Part shown: positions 18,825 to 27,089 of the stretch, one piece after another | Position numbering within the stretch: the stretch's first letter is position 1 | Layout of the letters: every line of letters begins with the position of its first letter | From: Schlesneria sp. DSM 10557 | Lineage (GTDB): Bacteria; Planctomycetota; Planctomycetia; Planctomycetales; Planctomycetaceae | NCBI RefSeq assembly: GCF_041860085.1 | Contig: NZ_CP124747.1 | Span: 496,001 to 560,000 of the forward strand | DNA length: 64,000 nucleotides | Direction of reading: 5' to 3' | Position numbers and translations under genes: made by a program | Notes under the pieces: generated by a model | Told to the model about the DNA's origin: nothing | Databases searched by the model: none | The model's input: the letters and a program-made list of their open reading frames with translations, nothing else

Positions 18825-19697
18825 ATGAATACGCTTGGCAAAGTCTTCGCATTTCTGGTGGTCATTGCGGCCATCGCCGCTTCGATCCTCACTGCCAAGC
18901 TTGTCGAGGTTCGCAACAGCTGGACGGCGAAAACCCTGGCCGCAAAGAATAAGTTTAACGAGACTCAACCCAAGATTGAGACGCTCGAAGCTCAGATCGA
19001 CTCGCTGCAGAAGGACATCTTCCGCTCGCGCGACCTGTGGGGCAATTTCTGGCCGATCGTGCAGACGAATGTGGTCAGTCCCGATGGCGCAGTGCAGGTG
19101 AATGTCGGATCTGCCGCCGGAGTCCGTGAGGGTTTGCAACTGCACGGGTTTGAGCTGCTGCCCGATGGAACGTCGGTCTATCGCGGCTCATTTGTGCCGG
19201 CGGAAATCCAGCAGAACGGGTCTGTGCTCAAGCCAAACTGGCGCGCCACACCCGCCGAAGTGGCGACCTGGGGCAAGGCCGGAAACTGGCGCTGGCGAAA
19301 CCTGGTCCCACCCGGCTACACCGAAAACTTTGACAAGCAGCTCACGACGATCCTGAAGCTCGAGGAAACACTCGGCGATCGGATGCTGACGCTGAAGGGG
19401 CAGGAACAACTTCTCGTGGAAGCCAACAACAAGCTCAAGCTGCGAGAAGCAGAGCTGCTTGGAGGCGAAGAGCTTGCTGGCGGAGATCAGCTTGAACCGG
19501 AATACCGGGAAGGGCTCGTCGCAGCCATGGAACGTACGGAAGAGGAACGGAACGAACTGCTGCTTAAGATTGACGATCTTCGTCGTAAGGTTCGAAGCGT
19601 CAAAGACGACATTGATCGGATCCTGGTGGAAAATACCGAACTGACAAATCGACTGCCGCAACCCGGAACCAAAAGCGAGTTGTCGCAGGCGAAGTGA
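18825..19697 (+). CDS. membrane-anchored coiled-coil protein
   Basis: Function not recognised. Residues 7-27 (VFAFLVVIAAIAASILTAKL) form one membrane anchor. Long coiled coils follow at about residues 40-70 and 175-285, rich in Leu, Glu, Lys and Gln. Between them is a small beta domain with VVSPDGAVQVNVGSAAGVRE, whose G-rich strand resembles the beta domain of MreC-type scaffold proteins; the match is loose. The bulk should face the periplasm. AAGGATC lies before the ATG. The next gene, an inactive rhomboid, starts 33 bp after the stop on the same strand, so the two are probably co-transcribed and may work together. Confidence 0.65.
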   Translation: MNTLGKVFAFLVVIAAIAASILTAKLVEVRNSWTAKTLAAKNKFNETQPKIETLEAQIDSLQKDIFRSRDLWGNFWPIVQTNVVSPDGAVQVNVGSAAGVREGLQLHGFELLPDGTSVYRGSFVPAEIQQNGSVLKPNWRATPAEVATWGKAGNWRWRNLVPPGYTENFDKQLTTILKLEETLGDRMLTLKGQEQLLVEANNKLKLREAELLGGEELAGGDQLEPEYREGLVAAMERTEEERNELLLKIDDLRRKVRSVKDDIDRILVENTELTNRLPQPGTKSELSQAK

Positions 19698-19729
19698 ATT
19701 AAAAGCGATTAAAGAGGTCTACACGGACG

Positions 19730-20707
19730 ATGGGCTCTAATAACCGCGACTACATGCGCGATGAAATCGGCTCGGGACTTCCCTCGTGGGGGCATGATGT
19801 TCCAACCACAAAATGGTTGATCATCGTGAGCGTAGGTCTGTTTTTTGCGCAGACGATTTTCACTCATGACGTAAGTCTGGATGATTCAGCGGTTCCACGC
19901 GTCGCGGTGGCATCTTTGCGGTCCTCGGTCGAGCCCGTTGCTCAGGCGATGTTCGCCGTGACGAAGTCGTATGCTGAAGAATGGCTGCTGCTGGAGCCGG
20001 ATAAGTTACTTCACGGGCAAATCTGGCGGGCGGTGACGTATGTCTTCTGTCATCCGCGTAACGCACCGTTCGCGATTGTCTTTAACATGATCGCGTTGTG
20101 GTATCTGGGTTCCAGTCTGGAGCGCATGTACGGATCCCGCGAGTTCTTGTGGTTTTATCTCGCGTCCGCTGCCTTTTGCGCCCTGATCTTCGCGGCGTTC
20201 AGCCTCAAGTTGTACCTGCCGCAGCCCCTCATAGGGGCGAATGCGCCTGTGCTGGCGATGCTGGCACTTTACGCCACGCATTTTCCTCGCAGGGAGTTGC
20301 TGTTCTTCGGCCTGATACCAATCCAGATACGCGTTCTGCTGCTGATCTACGTGGTCGTCGACGTGTTTCAAATTCTGCAGGCCTTCAAGGGCGAAGGACC
20401 CTGGACCCGGGTTGCTTACATGTCCGAGTTGTGGGGAGCTGCATTCGGGTATCTCTATCGACAGCAAAACTGGCGACTCGAAGGCATTGCCGATGTATTC
20501 GATTTCGGCAGATTGAAACGCTCGCTACGCCGAGCGACGACGTCCCGGAATCTCAAAGTGTTTCATCCGGAAGTTTCGACTTCGGGGCTCGACGAACAGG
20601 TTGATGCGATCCTTGCCAAGATTCACGAACAGGGATCAGAGAGTCTCACCGAACGCGAACGCTCGATCCTCAAGCGTGCGAGTGAACAGGCCAAACACCG
20701 GCTGTAG
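19730..20707 (+). CDS. rhomboid-family membrane protein lacking catalytic residues
   Basis: A 325-residue protein with the rhomboid fold: TM1 at about residues 25-45, then the WRAVTYVFCHPRNA region, the N and small-residue rich TM2 (FNMIALWYLGSSLERMYG), and further helices to about residue 245, followed by a soluble tail of 80 residues. Active rhomboids use a GxSG serine and a histidine in TM6. Here the loop reads IGANAPV (Asn about residue 171 where Ser belongs) and the TM6 motif reads SELWGAAFGYLY (Glu about 233 where His belongs). It should therefore be a pseudoprotease, binding membrane proteins without cutting them. Follows the coiled-coil gene by 33 bp. Confidence 0.8.
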   Translation: MGSNNRDYMRDEIGSGLPSWGHDVPTTKWLIIVSVGLFFAQTIFTHDVSLDDSAVPRVAVASLRSSVEPVAQAMFAVTKSYAEEWLLLEPDKLLHGQIWRAVTYVFCHPRNAPFAIVFNMIALWYLGSSLERMYGSREFLWFYLASAAFCALIFAAFSLKLYLPQPLIGANAPVLAMLALYATHFPRRELLFFGLIPIQIRVLLLIYVVVDVFQILQAFKGEGPWTRVAYMSELWGAAFGYLYRQQNWRLEGIADVFDFGRLKRSLRRATTSRNLKVFHPEVSTSGLDEQVDAILAKIHEQGSESLTERERSILKRASEQAKHRL

Positions 20708-20918
20708 CACTACGAGAATTCACACGCTGCCGATGGGTGTCCAGCAATTTGAGTGTGTGGGATCTGGATCACTCAAAACAGGCTTTGCTATCGCGGTGAA
20801 TGCCCGTTTCAGCGAGCCGGATTCCCTGTTCGCCGATTTTCGATAGGGGGATGAATCAGGCCGCTGCGGCAATTCACTCTTATCACTCTCATGCGTCTGC
20901 CACAGTCAATGCGCGCAG

Positions 20919-20962
20919 AAAAAAGTCCGCTCTCCAGGCTGATCGCCAAAGGGGAGCGGACT
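20919..20962 (-). terminator. rho-independent terminator for the SMP-30/RidA unit
   Basis: Stem AGTCCGCTC/GAGCGGACT (20924-20932, 20954-20962) with a long partly paired loop; reading the minus strand, the stem is followed by a run of T. It lies about 30 bp after the RidA stop. Confidence 0.7.
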
Positions 20963-20991
20963 GATCTCTCAGCTGGCGGCGGCTTCCGGAA

Positions 20992-21429
20992 TCACTTGAT
21001 TTCGAAGATTGCTTCGACTTCGACGGCGGCATTCGTAGGGAGCTGGGCAAAGCCCAGTGCGCTACGGGCATGGTAGCCGTCGGTTGTCTTGCCGAAGATT
21101 TCGTGCAGCAGGTCTGACGTTCCGTTGATCACGAGGTGCTGCTCGTGGAATTCCAGCGTCGAGTTGACGCAGCCGAGCACCTTCAGGACGCGCAGTCCGT
21201 TCAGGGTGCCAAATTCGTTGTGGACGGACCTCAGGATCTTGATCGCGCAGTCTCGCGCTGCCTGGTAGCCCTGTTCAACGGTGACTCCTGCTCCCAGCTT
21301 TCCTTTCAGATCGCTGACGTGCCCTGAGGTGATGAGCAGGTTACCCGAGCGAACGCACAGGTTCAGGTAGCCTGGTTCGATCTTATTGAAAGTCAGACCC
21401 AGCTTTTCGGCAGTTTCTTGAGGCGTCAT
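20992..21429 (-). CDS. RidA-family (YjgF/YER057c/UK114) protein
   Basis: The 145-residue protein has the trimeric RidA fold. The C-terminal signature HARSALGFAQLPTNAAVEVE carries the arginine that in RidA binds the carboxylate of enamine/imine intermediates, and the middle has VLGCVNSTLEFHEQHLVING. RidA proteins hydrolyse reactive 2-aminoacrylate-type products; related branches have unknown substrates, and this sequence looks like the branch with VRSGNLLITSGHVSD near the N-terminus. AAGGATC precedes the ATG. The SMP-30-like gene ends 63 bp upstream on the same strand, so one transcript probably makes both, and a terminator follows. Confidence 0.88.
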   Translation of the reverse strand: MTPQETAEKLGLTFNKIEPGYLNLCVRSGNLLITSGHVSDLKGKLGAGVTVEQGYQAARDCAIKILRSVHNEFGTLNGLRVLKVLGCVNSTLEFHEQHLVINGTSDLLHEIFGKTTDGYHARSALGFAQLPTNAAVEVEAIFEIK

Positions 21430-21492
21430 CGGTGCGTTGATCCTTCGTTGAAGTTTCCAGGTGATAGATCAGGATGTGGAAAATGACGCATG

Positions 21493-22395
21493 TCACTTTC
21501 CGGGATTCCAGCGTTTCCAGGCGAGTCCCGGTTTATCGGCACGGAACTGGACCAGCCGCGTATGCTCGACTTCCGTGACGTAGACGGTGCGACCGTCAGG
21601 ACCACCGAAGCAGAGGTTGCTCGGTTTATTTCCGAGCACATCGATTTCGCGAAGGAGCTTGCCAGTCGGAGTCAGTACCGCAACGGTCCCTTTGCCGTGG
21701 CGTGTAATATAGAGGTTTCCGTCAATATCGCAGCGCATCCCATCGAATCCAAAGTCGGGAAATCGGTGAATCAGCTTTTTCTCGCCCACAGACCCGTCTG
21801 CGTTGATCGGGAATGACCAGACATTTCGATGAGTTTCCCCATCCACTTTTGCGGTTTCACAAAGGTGCAGGGTCTTTCCGTCGGGGCTGACTTCGATCCC
21901 ATTCGTCGTTCCCATTCCTTCCGCAAGACGCTCTGTTTTGCCCTTTGTGTCGATCTTCCAGAGCTGGCCGGTCCCCTGATCCCAATTGGGATCGCTGGCG
22001 TAGAGTGTTCCGTTCGGGTGGATCGCCAGATCATTCGGTTGGTTCATTTGATCATTGTGAGCGAAGACGTCGATCTTGCCTGTCGCCATATCGATTTTCA
22101 GGACATTGTGTTCGACGTAGTCCGCGACGAACATTGTTCCCTGTTGATTAAAAACGATGCCGTTTCCGGTGCTCTTGCCCGGCAGCGTGACGAAGAGTTC
22201 GGCTTTGCCCTGAGGTGTCACTTTGCCGATGGTCTGCTGCTTTTCGAAATTCACGACATAGATGTTGCCGTCACGGTCACACTGAGGGCCTTCGATGCCG
22301 GGGGTGAACTCGTTTGGCTGGGTCAACGGCGTTGCGACAAACAATTTCTCGTCAGTCTGACTAGCGAGAAGCAATGCCAAGGCAAACTGCAACAT
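21493..22395 (-). CDS. SMP-30/gluconolactonase-like secreted beta-propeller
   Basis: A short hydrophobic N-terminus (MLQFALALLLASQ) suggests export. The rest is a six-bladed propeller of the SMP-30/gluconolaconase/LRE type, seen from repeated strands such as GPQCDRDGNIYVVNF, GNGIVFNQQGTMFVADY, DLAIHPNGTLYASDP and GIEVSPDGKTLHLCE. The metal-site Asn and Asp residues typical of lactonases (in NGIEVSPDG and NDLAIHPNG) are present. It probably hydrolyses a sugar lactone, but many propellers of this group are uncharacterised. GGAG lies 12 bases before the ATG. RidA follows downstream in the same unit. Confidence 0.85.
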   Translation of the reverse strand: MLQFALALLLASQTDEKLFVATPLTQPNEFTPGIEGPQCDRDGNIYVVNFEKQQTIGKVTPQGKAELFVTLPGKSTGNGIVFNQQGTMFVADYVEHNVLKIDMATGKIDVFAHNDQMNQPNDLAIHPNGTLYASDPNWDQGTGQLWKIDTKGKTERLAEGMGTTNGIEVSPDGKTLHLCETAKVDGETHRNVWSFPINADGSVGEKKLIHRFPDFGFDGMRCDIDGNLYITRHGKGTVAVLTPTGKLLREIDVLGNKPSNLCFGGPDGRTVYVTEVEHTRLVQFRADKPGLAWKRWNPGK

Positions 22396-22738
22396 CTCGG
22401 GAAATCTCCTGGTGCAACGGGGGTAGATCGGAAGAAGGCATATCCTGCCGTCGAGTATCCCATCGCGTCAACCGGTGCAGCAGAATTGGAAGCCTCGATT
22501 GCGATTTCAGAAGCCCCACCGTTGCAACTTGGGATCCATTTTCTCCGGACAACTGATGGACTGCTCTCCGCCCTTCGCAAGGCGATTCGCTTGCTGCCGG
22601 AGAAGGATGGCAAATCATCGCTGATCTCGGCGAATCCGGGATTTGACGGAATGACGACTGTCGTTGACCACGCTGACTGCTATCATTCAGCAAACCTCGA
22701 CCGCCCCGTGCGGTGATCCTGATGACGCTGGACGACTC
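22396..22738. other. divergent intergenic region, about 340 bp
   Basis: Between the minus-strand SMP-30-like gene and the plus-strand BFD-like gene. It shows open frames on both strands (an upstream ATG at 22664 would extend the BFD-like protein), but nothing else I can support. Confidence 0.35.
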
Positions 22739-23080
22739 ATGCAGCTTGATGACACGATTTGCTATTGCTTCCATATCTCCAAGCGGAAGATTCTGAATTT
22801 CATCCGCGTGCACCGGCCCCGTCGTGCCAGCCAGATCAGTGAGTGCGGCGGAGCGGGAACGGGGTGCGGGTGGTGTGTGAACTATCTCAAGCGGTACTTT
22901 GCAGAATCTCAACAGGATGCGTCGAACTCATCTGGGACGACAGAGGATCTGACGGCTGCTGACTATGCTCGCCAGCGTGCTGCCTATATCAAAGCAGGGC
23001 ATGGTAAGCCTGCAGCGGGGGCCCTACCGTTACCGACGGATGAACCACCGGAACTTTCGGCGGGTCAGCAGTCCAATTGA
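22739..23080 (+). CDS. BFD-like [2Fe-2S]-binding protein
   Basis: About 113 residues. The N-terminal part has the bacterioferritin-associated-ferredoxin cysteine pattern: CYC in DTICYCFHISKRKILNFIR, then CGGAGTGCGWC about 35 residues on, giving four well-placed cysteines for a [2Fe-2S] cluster. The rest is a polar, probably flexible tail of about 60 residues, longer than in BFD of E. coli (64 residues). BFD-type domains pass electrons to release stored iron or serve as modules of reductases. I start at the ATG at 22739; an in-frame ATG at 22664 would add 25 residues and cannot be excluded. No bacterioferritin gene is nearby. Confidence 0.78.
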   Translation: MQLDDTICYCFHISKRKILNFIRVHRPRRASQISECGGAGTGCGWCVNYLKRYFAESQQDASNSSGTTEDLTAADYARQRAAYIKAGHGKPAAGALPLPTDEPPELSAGQQSN

Positions 23081-23254
23081 ATGAGGCTGGCCCCCAACCC
23101 CTGGATATCGCCCGCTGATGAAAGCCGACATCAGTGCGCAATCCGGCGAAGTAATGTAAGAGCGACTCAAACCGCTGCGAATCTCAATTTGCCAAATCGT
23201 TTAAGCGACTCGCAAGCGGAATGGCCGCAGCACTCGCAAACTGCTGGGAAGAAC

Positions 23255-23755
23255 TCAGTCCCTGGTTCCTTTCAGCGGAACGATCTGGGCTTCCATGGTC
23301 GTGGTCTCCAGCAATGCGACGGTTGGTTTGCCGTAGGACCATCCGCTCGTTTCTCCCGGGTTGATAAACAGCCGTCCCTGCTCATCGCGGGTGATGCTTG
23401 GTTTGTGAGTATGTGCATAAATCGCGACATCGAAGTCTCCTTCGACACCGCGCAGTGATCGATCCATATGAGTCACGAGGATGCGACGTCCATCGGGAGT
23501 CTTGAAACCGAATGGAGGTTCTCCGATGGTACCGACGATCCGCATTCCGGCCGTGACTCCGGTCTTGTTTCCTTCATTGTCACCGAAACATCCGACGATT
23601 TTGCATTTCAATTGGCGTAACGGAGGAACCGCGAAAGAGGAAACGAGATCTCCTGCGAATACGACCAGCTGACAGTCGGCTTCGTTGAAGACCTCGACCG
23701 CTCGGCGAATGTGGTCCAGGTGGTCGTGGCTATCCGCGAAGATACCAATCAGCAT
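23255..23755 (-). CDS. YfcE/MJ0936-type metallophosphoesterase
   Basis: The 166-residue protein matches the small calcineurin-like phosphoesterases. The metal ligands appear in order: FADSHDH (D-x-H), VFAGDLV, CFGDNEG (in place of GNCD/GNHD), VTHMD and IYAHTHKP, followed by the family strand INPGETSGW with a Gly-Glu replacing the usual Gly-Ser. It should be a cytoplasmic Mn2+-dependent phosphodiesterase; the natural substrate of this family is not settled. A TTG at 23758 precedes the ATG at 23755. It converges on the BFD-like gene. Confidence 0.9.
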   Translation of the reverse strand: MLIGIFADSHDHLDHIRRAVEVFNEADCQLVVFAGDLVSSFAVPPLRQLKCKIVGCFGDNEGNKTGVTAGMRIVGTIGEPPFGFKTPDGRRILVTHMDRSLRGVEGDFDVAIYAHTHKPSITRDEQGRLFINPGETSGWSYGKPTVALLETTTMEAQIVPLKGTRD

Positions 23756-23985
23756 CAATGAAACCTGCTTTGTTTGACGGCTCGTGAAGTGTGGTTGATG
23801 TCGCTGCCGACTGCATCACAACGAGTCAGAGACAGGGGAGGGAACCGCCTCCGACATCCTTGCCGCACCTGCAAGGGGGCGGTAGCATACGAAGACATCT
23901 CGCAGAAAAAATTTCTGACCGATCTGCTTTACGAGGGAACGTAACCAGTGGCTCATCTTCTGGCTCGCACGTAAGGAAATCAACC

Positions 23986-24825
23986 GTGGCCAACGCGACA
24001 GGCATGGAGATCGAACGGCTGAAGGAGACGGCGAAAGCCATCCGGCGGCTGATCATCACGATCACCACGGAAGCGGGAAGTGGCCATCCGACCAGCAGTC
24101 TTTCTGCAGTTGAAGTCGTCACCGCCCTGTACTTCGGCGGCTTCCTGCGACATCACAAAGAGAATCCTCGAGACCCGCTCAGGGACCGATTCATTCTCAG
24201 CAAAGGACACGCGGTTCCTGTTCTGTACTCGGCGCTCTGTCAGGCAGGCTATTACTCCGTCGACGAAATTCGGACGCTGCGAAAGCTGGGGAGTCCCTTC
24301 GAGGGGCATCCCAATATGAAACGTCTGGAGACCATGGAAGCCTCGACTGGTTCACTGGGGCAGGGGCTCTCACTGGGGGTGGGCCATGCGCTGGGCTGTC
24401 GTCTCGATGGAATCGACGCTCATACATACGTGATGCTGGGTGATGGAGAGATGGGCGAAGGGCAAGTCTGGGAAGCGGTCGCGTCTGCCGAGAAGTATCG
24501 GCTGTCAAACCTGACTGCGATTGTGGACCAGAACGGTTTCCAGCAGACAGGCTCGACAAAGGACGTACTGGATCTCAAGCCGTTCGCTCCCAAGTTCGAA
24601 GCGTTCGGCTGGCACACACAAGTAATCGATGGAAACTCGATGGAATCCGTCGTCAGCGCCCTCGAGACAGTGAAGTCTGTAACGGACCGGCCGACAGCCA
24701 TCATTTCTCAAACGAAAAAAGGATTCGGAATCCTGCCGATACTCGAAGCGGCAGGAGACCTGAACTATCATGGAAAACCACTCTCGCATGAGCTGGCTCA
24801 GCAGGCCCTTTCACTGTTGAGCTGA
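23986..24825 (+). CDS. transketolase, N-terminal (TPP-binding) subunit
   Basis: This 279-residue protein equals the first third of transketolase. It shows GSGHPTSSLSAVEV, SKGHAVPVLYSAL, TGSLGQGLSLGVGHALG and the thiamine-diphosphate motif GDGEMGEGQVWEA with the distal Asn in VDQNGFQQTG. Split transketolases occur in archaea and many bacteria and act in the non-oxidative pentose phosphate pathway with the C-terminal subunit. I use the GTG at 23986, which has AAGGA 8 bases before it; the ORF is open for another 65 codons upstream without a good start. The partner gene begins 163 bp after the stop. Confidence 0.92.
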   Translation: MANATGMEIERLKETAKAIRRLIITITTEAGSGHPTSSLSAVEVVTALYFGGFLRHHKENPRDPLRDRFILSKGHAVPVLYSALCQAGYYSVDEIRTLRKLGSPFEGHPNMKRLETMEASTGSLGQGLSLGVGHALGCRLDGIDAHTYVMLGDGEMGEGQVWEAVASAEKYRLSNLTAIVDQNGFQQTGSTKDVLDLKPFAPKFEAFGWHTQVIDGNSMESVVSALETVKSVTDRPTAIISQTKKGFGILPILEAAGDLNYHGKPLSHELAQQALSLLS

Positions 24826-24988
24826 GCGAGAACAAGCTGAACTAAAAAAATGTCATGGCATCAAAGGAGCATCCATCGGGATTGACGTGAGCTGGCGAAG
24901 GCATTCATCGTGAACGATGGATGCATCTGACCATGACGTTCGAACGCGTGATCAGATTGACCCAACAAGTGAAGGGCGGAAACTGACG

Positions 24989-25948
24989 ATGGCAATTGGC
25001 GAAGCCGCAGGTCTGAAGCTGGGAAAGGCGTCCCGAGATGCTTTTGGCGCTGCGCTGAAGGAGCTTGGGAACGAGTTTCCCAAGTTTGTCACCGTCGACG
25101 GCGATGTCGGGAATTCAACCCGGACGGAAGTCTTTGCCAAAGCATTCCCCGATCGAGCGTTCAATGTGGGAATTGCGGAATCCAACATGGTGGGTGTAGC
25201 CAGCGGGTTGGCCTCTGCCGGCAAGATCCCGGTCGTCAGCAGCTTTGCGGTGTTTCTGCTGGCCAATGCATTTGACCAGATTCGGATGTGCGTCGCGTAT
25301 CCGGAAGTGAATGTCAAACTGGTGGGGTCGCACGCAGGAATTTCGATCGGCGAAGATGGTGCTTCGCAGATGGGGATCGAGGATGTAAGTCTGGCCTGTT
25401 CGCTTCCCGGCATGACCGTCATCGTCCCCGCCGATGCGACTTCGACCCGAAAGGCGACTCGGGCGATGCTTGAGCATGTCGGGCCGGTTTACCTGCGTTG
25501 CGGGCGGATCGAACTTCCCGAGATCTATCAGGCTGACTCCCCGTTTGTGATCGGGAAGGCCAACACAGTGAAAGAGGGGGACGACGTTACGATCATCGCC
25601 AATGGACTCATGGTGGGTGTTGCTCTTGATGCGGCGGCACAGCTTGCAAAGGGTGGGACCAGCGCACGAGTCGTCGACATGCATACAGTCAAACCGCTGG
25701 ACGAAGCGACGATCTTGCGAGCGGCCGAAGAAACGGGTCGAATTGTCGTCGCGGAAGAGCACTTGATGACGGGAGGATTGGGGGCCGCTGTTGCAGCGAC
25801 GGTCGCACGAACCCGTCCCGTTCCCATAGAATTTGTCAATCTGGGGGATCGCTATGCCGAGAGTGGCGACCCGCAGGGGCTTTTGCAAAAGTACGGATTA
25901 ACTGCGGAAGCGATTGTCGCGGCCGTGGAAAAAGTTAAACGTCGCTGA
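24989..25948 (+). CDS. transketolase, C-terminal subunit
   Basis: A 319-residue protein equal to the Pyr and C-terminal domains of transketolase. It has VDGDVGNSTRTEVF, the motif NVGIAESNMVGVASGLA with the catalytic Glu that activates thiamine diphosphate, GSHAGISIGEDGASQMGIED, and a C-terminal domain ending in GDRYAESGDP. It pairs with the gene just upstream to make the whole enzyme. I choose the ATG at 24989, where residues MAIGEAAGLKLGKASRDAFG begin the conserved part; an ATG at 24917 would add 24 residues. A strong terminator follows its stop by about 26 bp. Confidence 0.92.
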   Translation: MAIGEAAGLKLGKASRDAFGAALKELGNEFPKFVTVDGDVGNSTRTEVFAKAFPDRAFNVGIAESNMVGVASGLASAGKIPVVSSFAVFLLANAFDQIRMCVAYPEVNVKLVGSHAGISIGEDGASQMGIEDVSLACSLPGMTVIVPADATSTRKATRAMLEHVGPVYLRCGRIELPEIYQADSPFVIGKANTVKEGDDVTIIANGLMVGVALDAAAQLAKGGTSARVVDMHTVKPLDEATILRAAEETGRIVVAEEHLMTGGLGAAVAATVARTRPVPIEFVNLGDRYAESGDPQGLLQKYGLTAEAIVAAVEKVKRR

Positions 25949-25974
25949 CGGCAGTGGCGTGTCACATTGCAGAG

Positions 25975-26005
25975 ACCCGGTGTCGATCGACACCGGGTTT
26001 CTTTT
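25975..26005 (+). terminator. perfect palindromic terminator after the transketolase genes
   Basis: A perfect 24-base inverted repeat (25975-25998, stem ACCCGGTGTCGA/TCGACACCGGGT) is followed by TTTCTTTT. It is 26 bp after the transketolase stop and only about 7 bp before the ribosome site of the next gene, which is unusually close. Confidence 0.9.
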
Positions 26006-26019
26006 GCAAAAAAGGTAAC

Positions 26020-27006
26020 ATGGTCGTGGTGGCTTACCGCCAGTTTCGAAACTTTGATCCACCGCAGATTTTGCGGTTGTGGAACGAGTCTGGATTGGGA
26101 CGTGGCGCGGCAACGGGGATCAGTTGTGATGAGTTCGACGGCCTCGTCATTGCTCAGACCTACTTCGACCCTGCAGGCCTGATCGTGGCCACAACAGACA
26201 ACAGACATCTTGTCGGCTTCGTCCATGTGGGCTTCGGGGCAGACGAAACCAAGTCGCGATTGTGCAGAAAGACAGGAGTCATCTGCGCCGTGATCGTCGA
26301 TCCGCAATATCGGCGACAGGGGATCGGCAGGGAACTGATCCGACGGGCTGAAGAGTTCCTGCGGGAAGCCGGAGCGGAAACGATCTACGGAGGGGGTGCC
26401 GACCCAAACGATCCTTTCTACGCAGGCCTGTACGGCGGAAGTCAACCAGCTGGATTTCTGGAATCGGATCCCGCCGCGGCACCTTTCTTTCACTCGATGG
26501 GATACGTCCCCTTTGAGCGGCACCTGGTCTTTCAGCGTAAGTTGGGCCCGGGGGGCCCCGAAATCATGTGCGTTCGCATGTTGAATGCGAAGCGACAGTC
26601 GAAGCTCGCCGCGGCAACGGCCTACGAACCGAAAGACTGGTGGTGGTCGACACGCCAGGGGCGACTCGACTCTATGCAACTGGGATTGATGCCCAAGGCG
26701 GGAGGATCGCTGCTCGCCCGAGTTTGTGTCGTCGGCCTGGATATGTACACAACCAGTTGGAAGATGCGGGCGATTGGGATCACGGGACTGCACGTCTCAG
26801 AACATCAGCGACGCAAAGGGTACGGCCAGCTTCTGCTCGATGAAGTCTGTCGCAGGGTCCGTGATGAAATGATTCAACTTGCCGAGGCCCACGCGAAAGA
26901 AACGGATACTGCGGCGATCGCCGTAATCAAGTCCGCTGGCTTTCAACTCGTCGACGCGGGGGTGGTCTACAAAAAGGCTGCCGGTGCGGTACCGTCGACC
27001 GAATGA
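26020..27006 (+). CDS. tandem GNAT-family acetyltransferase
   Basis: The 328-residue protein holds two GNAT domains. The N-terminal one has the acetyl-CoA loop VIVDPQYRRQGIGRELIRRA (about residues 87-106); the C-terminal one has LHVSEHQRRKGYGQLLLDE (about 255-273) and ends AVIKSAGFQLVDAGVVYKK. Both loops keep the Q/R-x-x-G-x-G/A core, so both may bind acetyl-CoA. Substrate is unknown; tandem GNATs include mycothiol synthase-like enzymes, but I see no specific sign of that. The ATG at 26020 follows AAGG directly after a terminator palindrome; an ATG at 25954 would force translation through the hairpin and is rejected. Confidence 0.85.
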   Translation: MVVVAYRQFRNFDPPQILRLWNESGLGRGAATGISCDEFDGLVIAQTYFDPAGLIVATTDNRHLVGFVHVGFGADETKSRLCRKTGVICAVIVDPQYRRQGIGRELIRRAEEFLREAGAETIYGGGADPNDPFYAGLYGGSQPAGFLESDPAAAPFFHSMGYVPFERHLVFQRKLGPGGPEIMCVRMLNAKRQSKLAAATAYEPKDWWWSTRQGRLDSMQLGLMPKAGGSLLARVCVVGLDMYTTSWKMRAIGITGLHVSEHQRRKGYGQLLLDEVCRRVRDEMIQLAEAHAKETDTAAIAVIKSAGFQLVDAGVVYKKAAGAVPSTE

Positions 27007-27089
27007 CGCCCGTCGGGAGTCCGTTCGGAAATCTCGCGGGTCAGGCGACTTGAACCAGTTCGTATGTCACCATCTCTTTCGGGTCAACG

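Noticed and set aside
22361..22912. 183-codon minus-strand open frame over the BFD-like gene
   Set aside because: The plus strand has the four-cysteine BFD pattern; the antisense frame has no motif and overlaps the start of the SMP-30-like gene.
25115..25888. 257-codon minus-strand open frame
   Set aside because: Antisense to the transketolase C-terminal subunit; no motif.
25852..26793. 313-codon minus-strand open frame
   Set aside because: Antisense to the transketolase C-terminal subunit and the tandem GNAT gene, and it spans the terminator palindrome.
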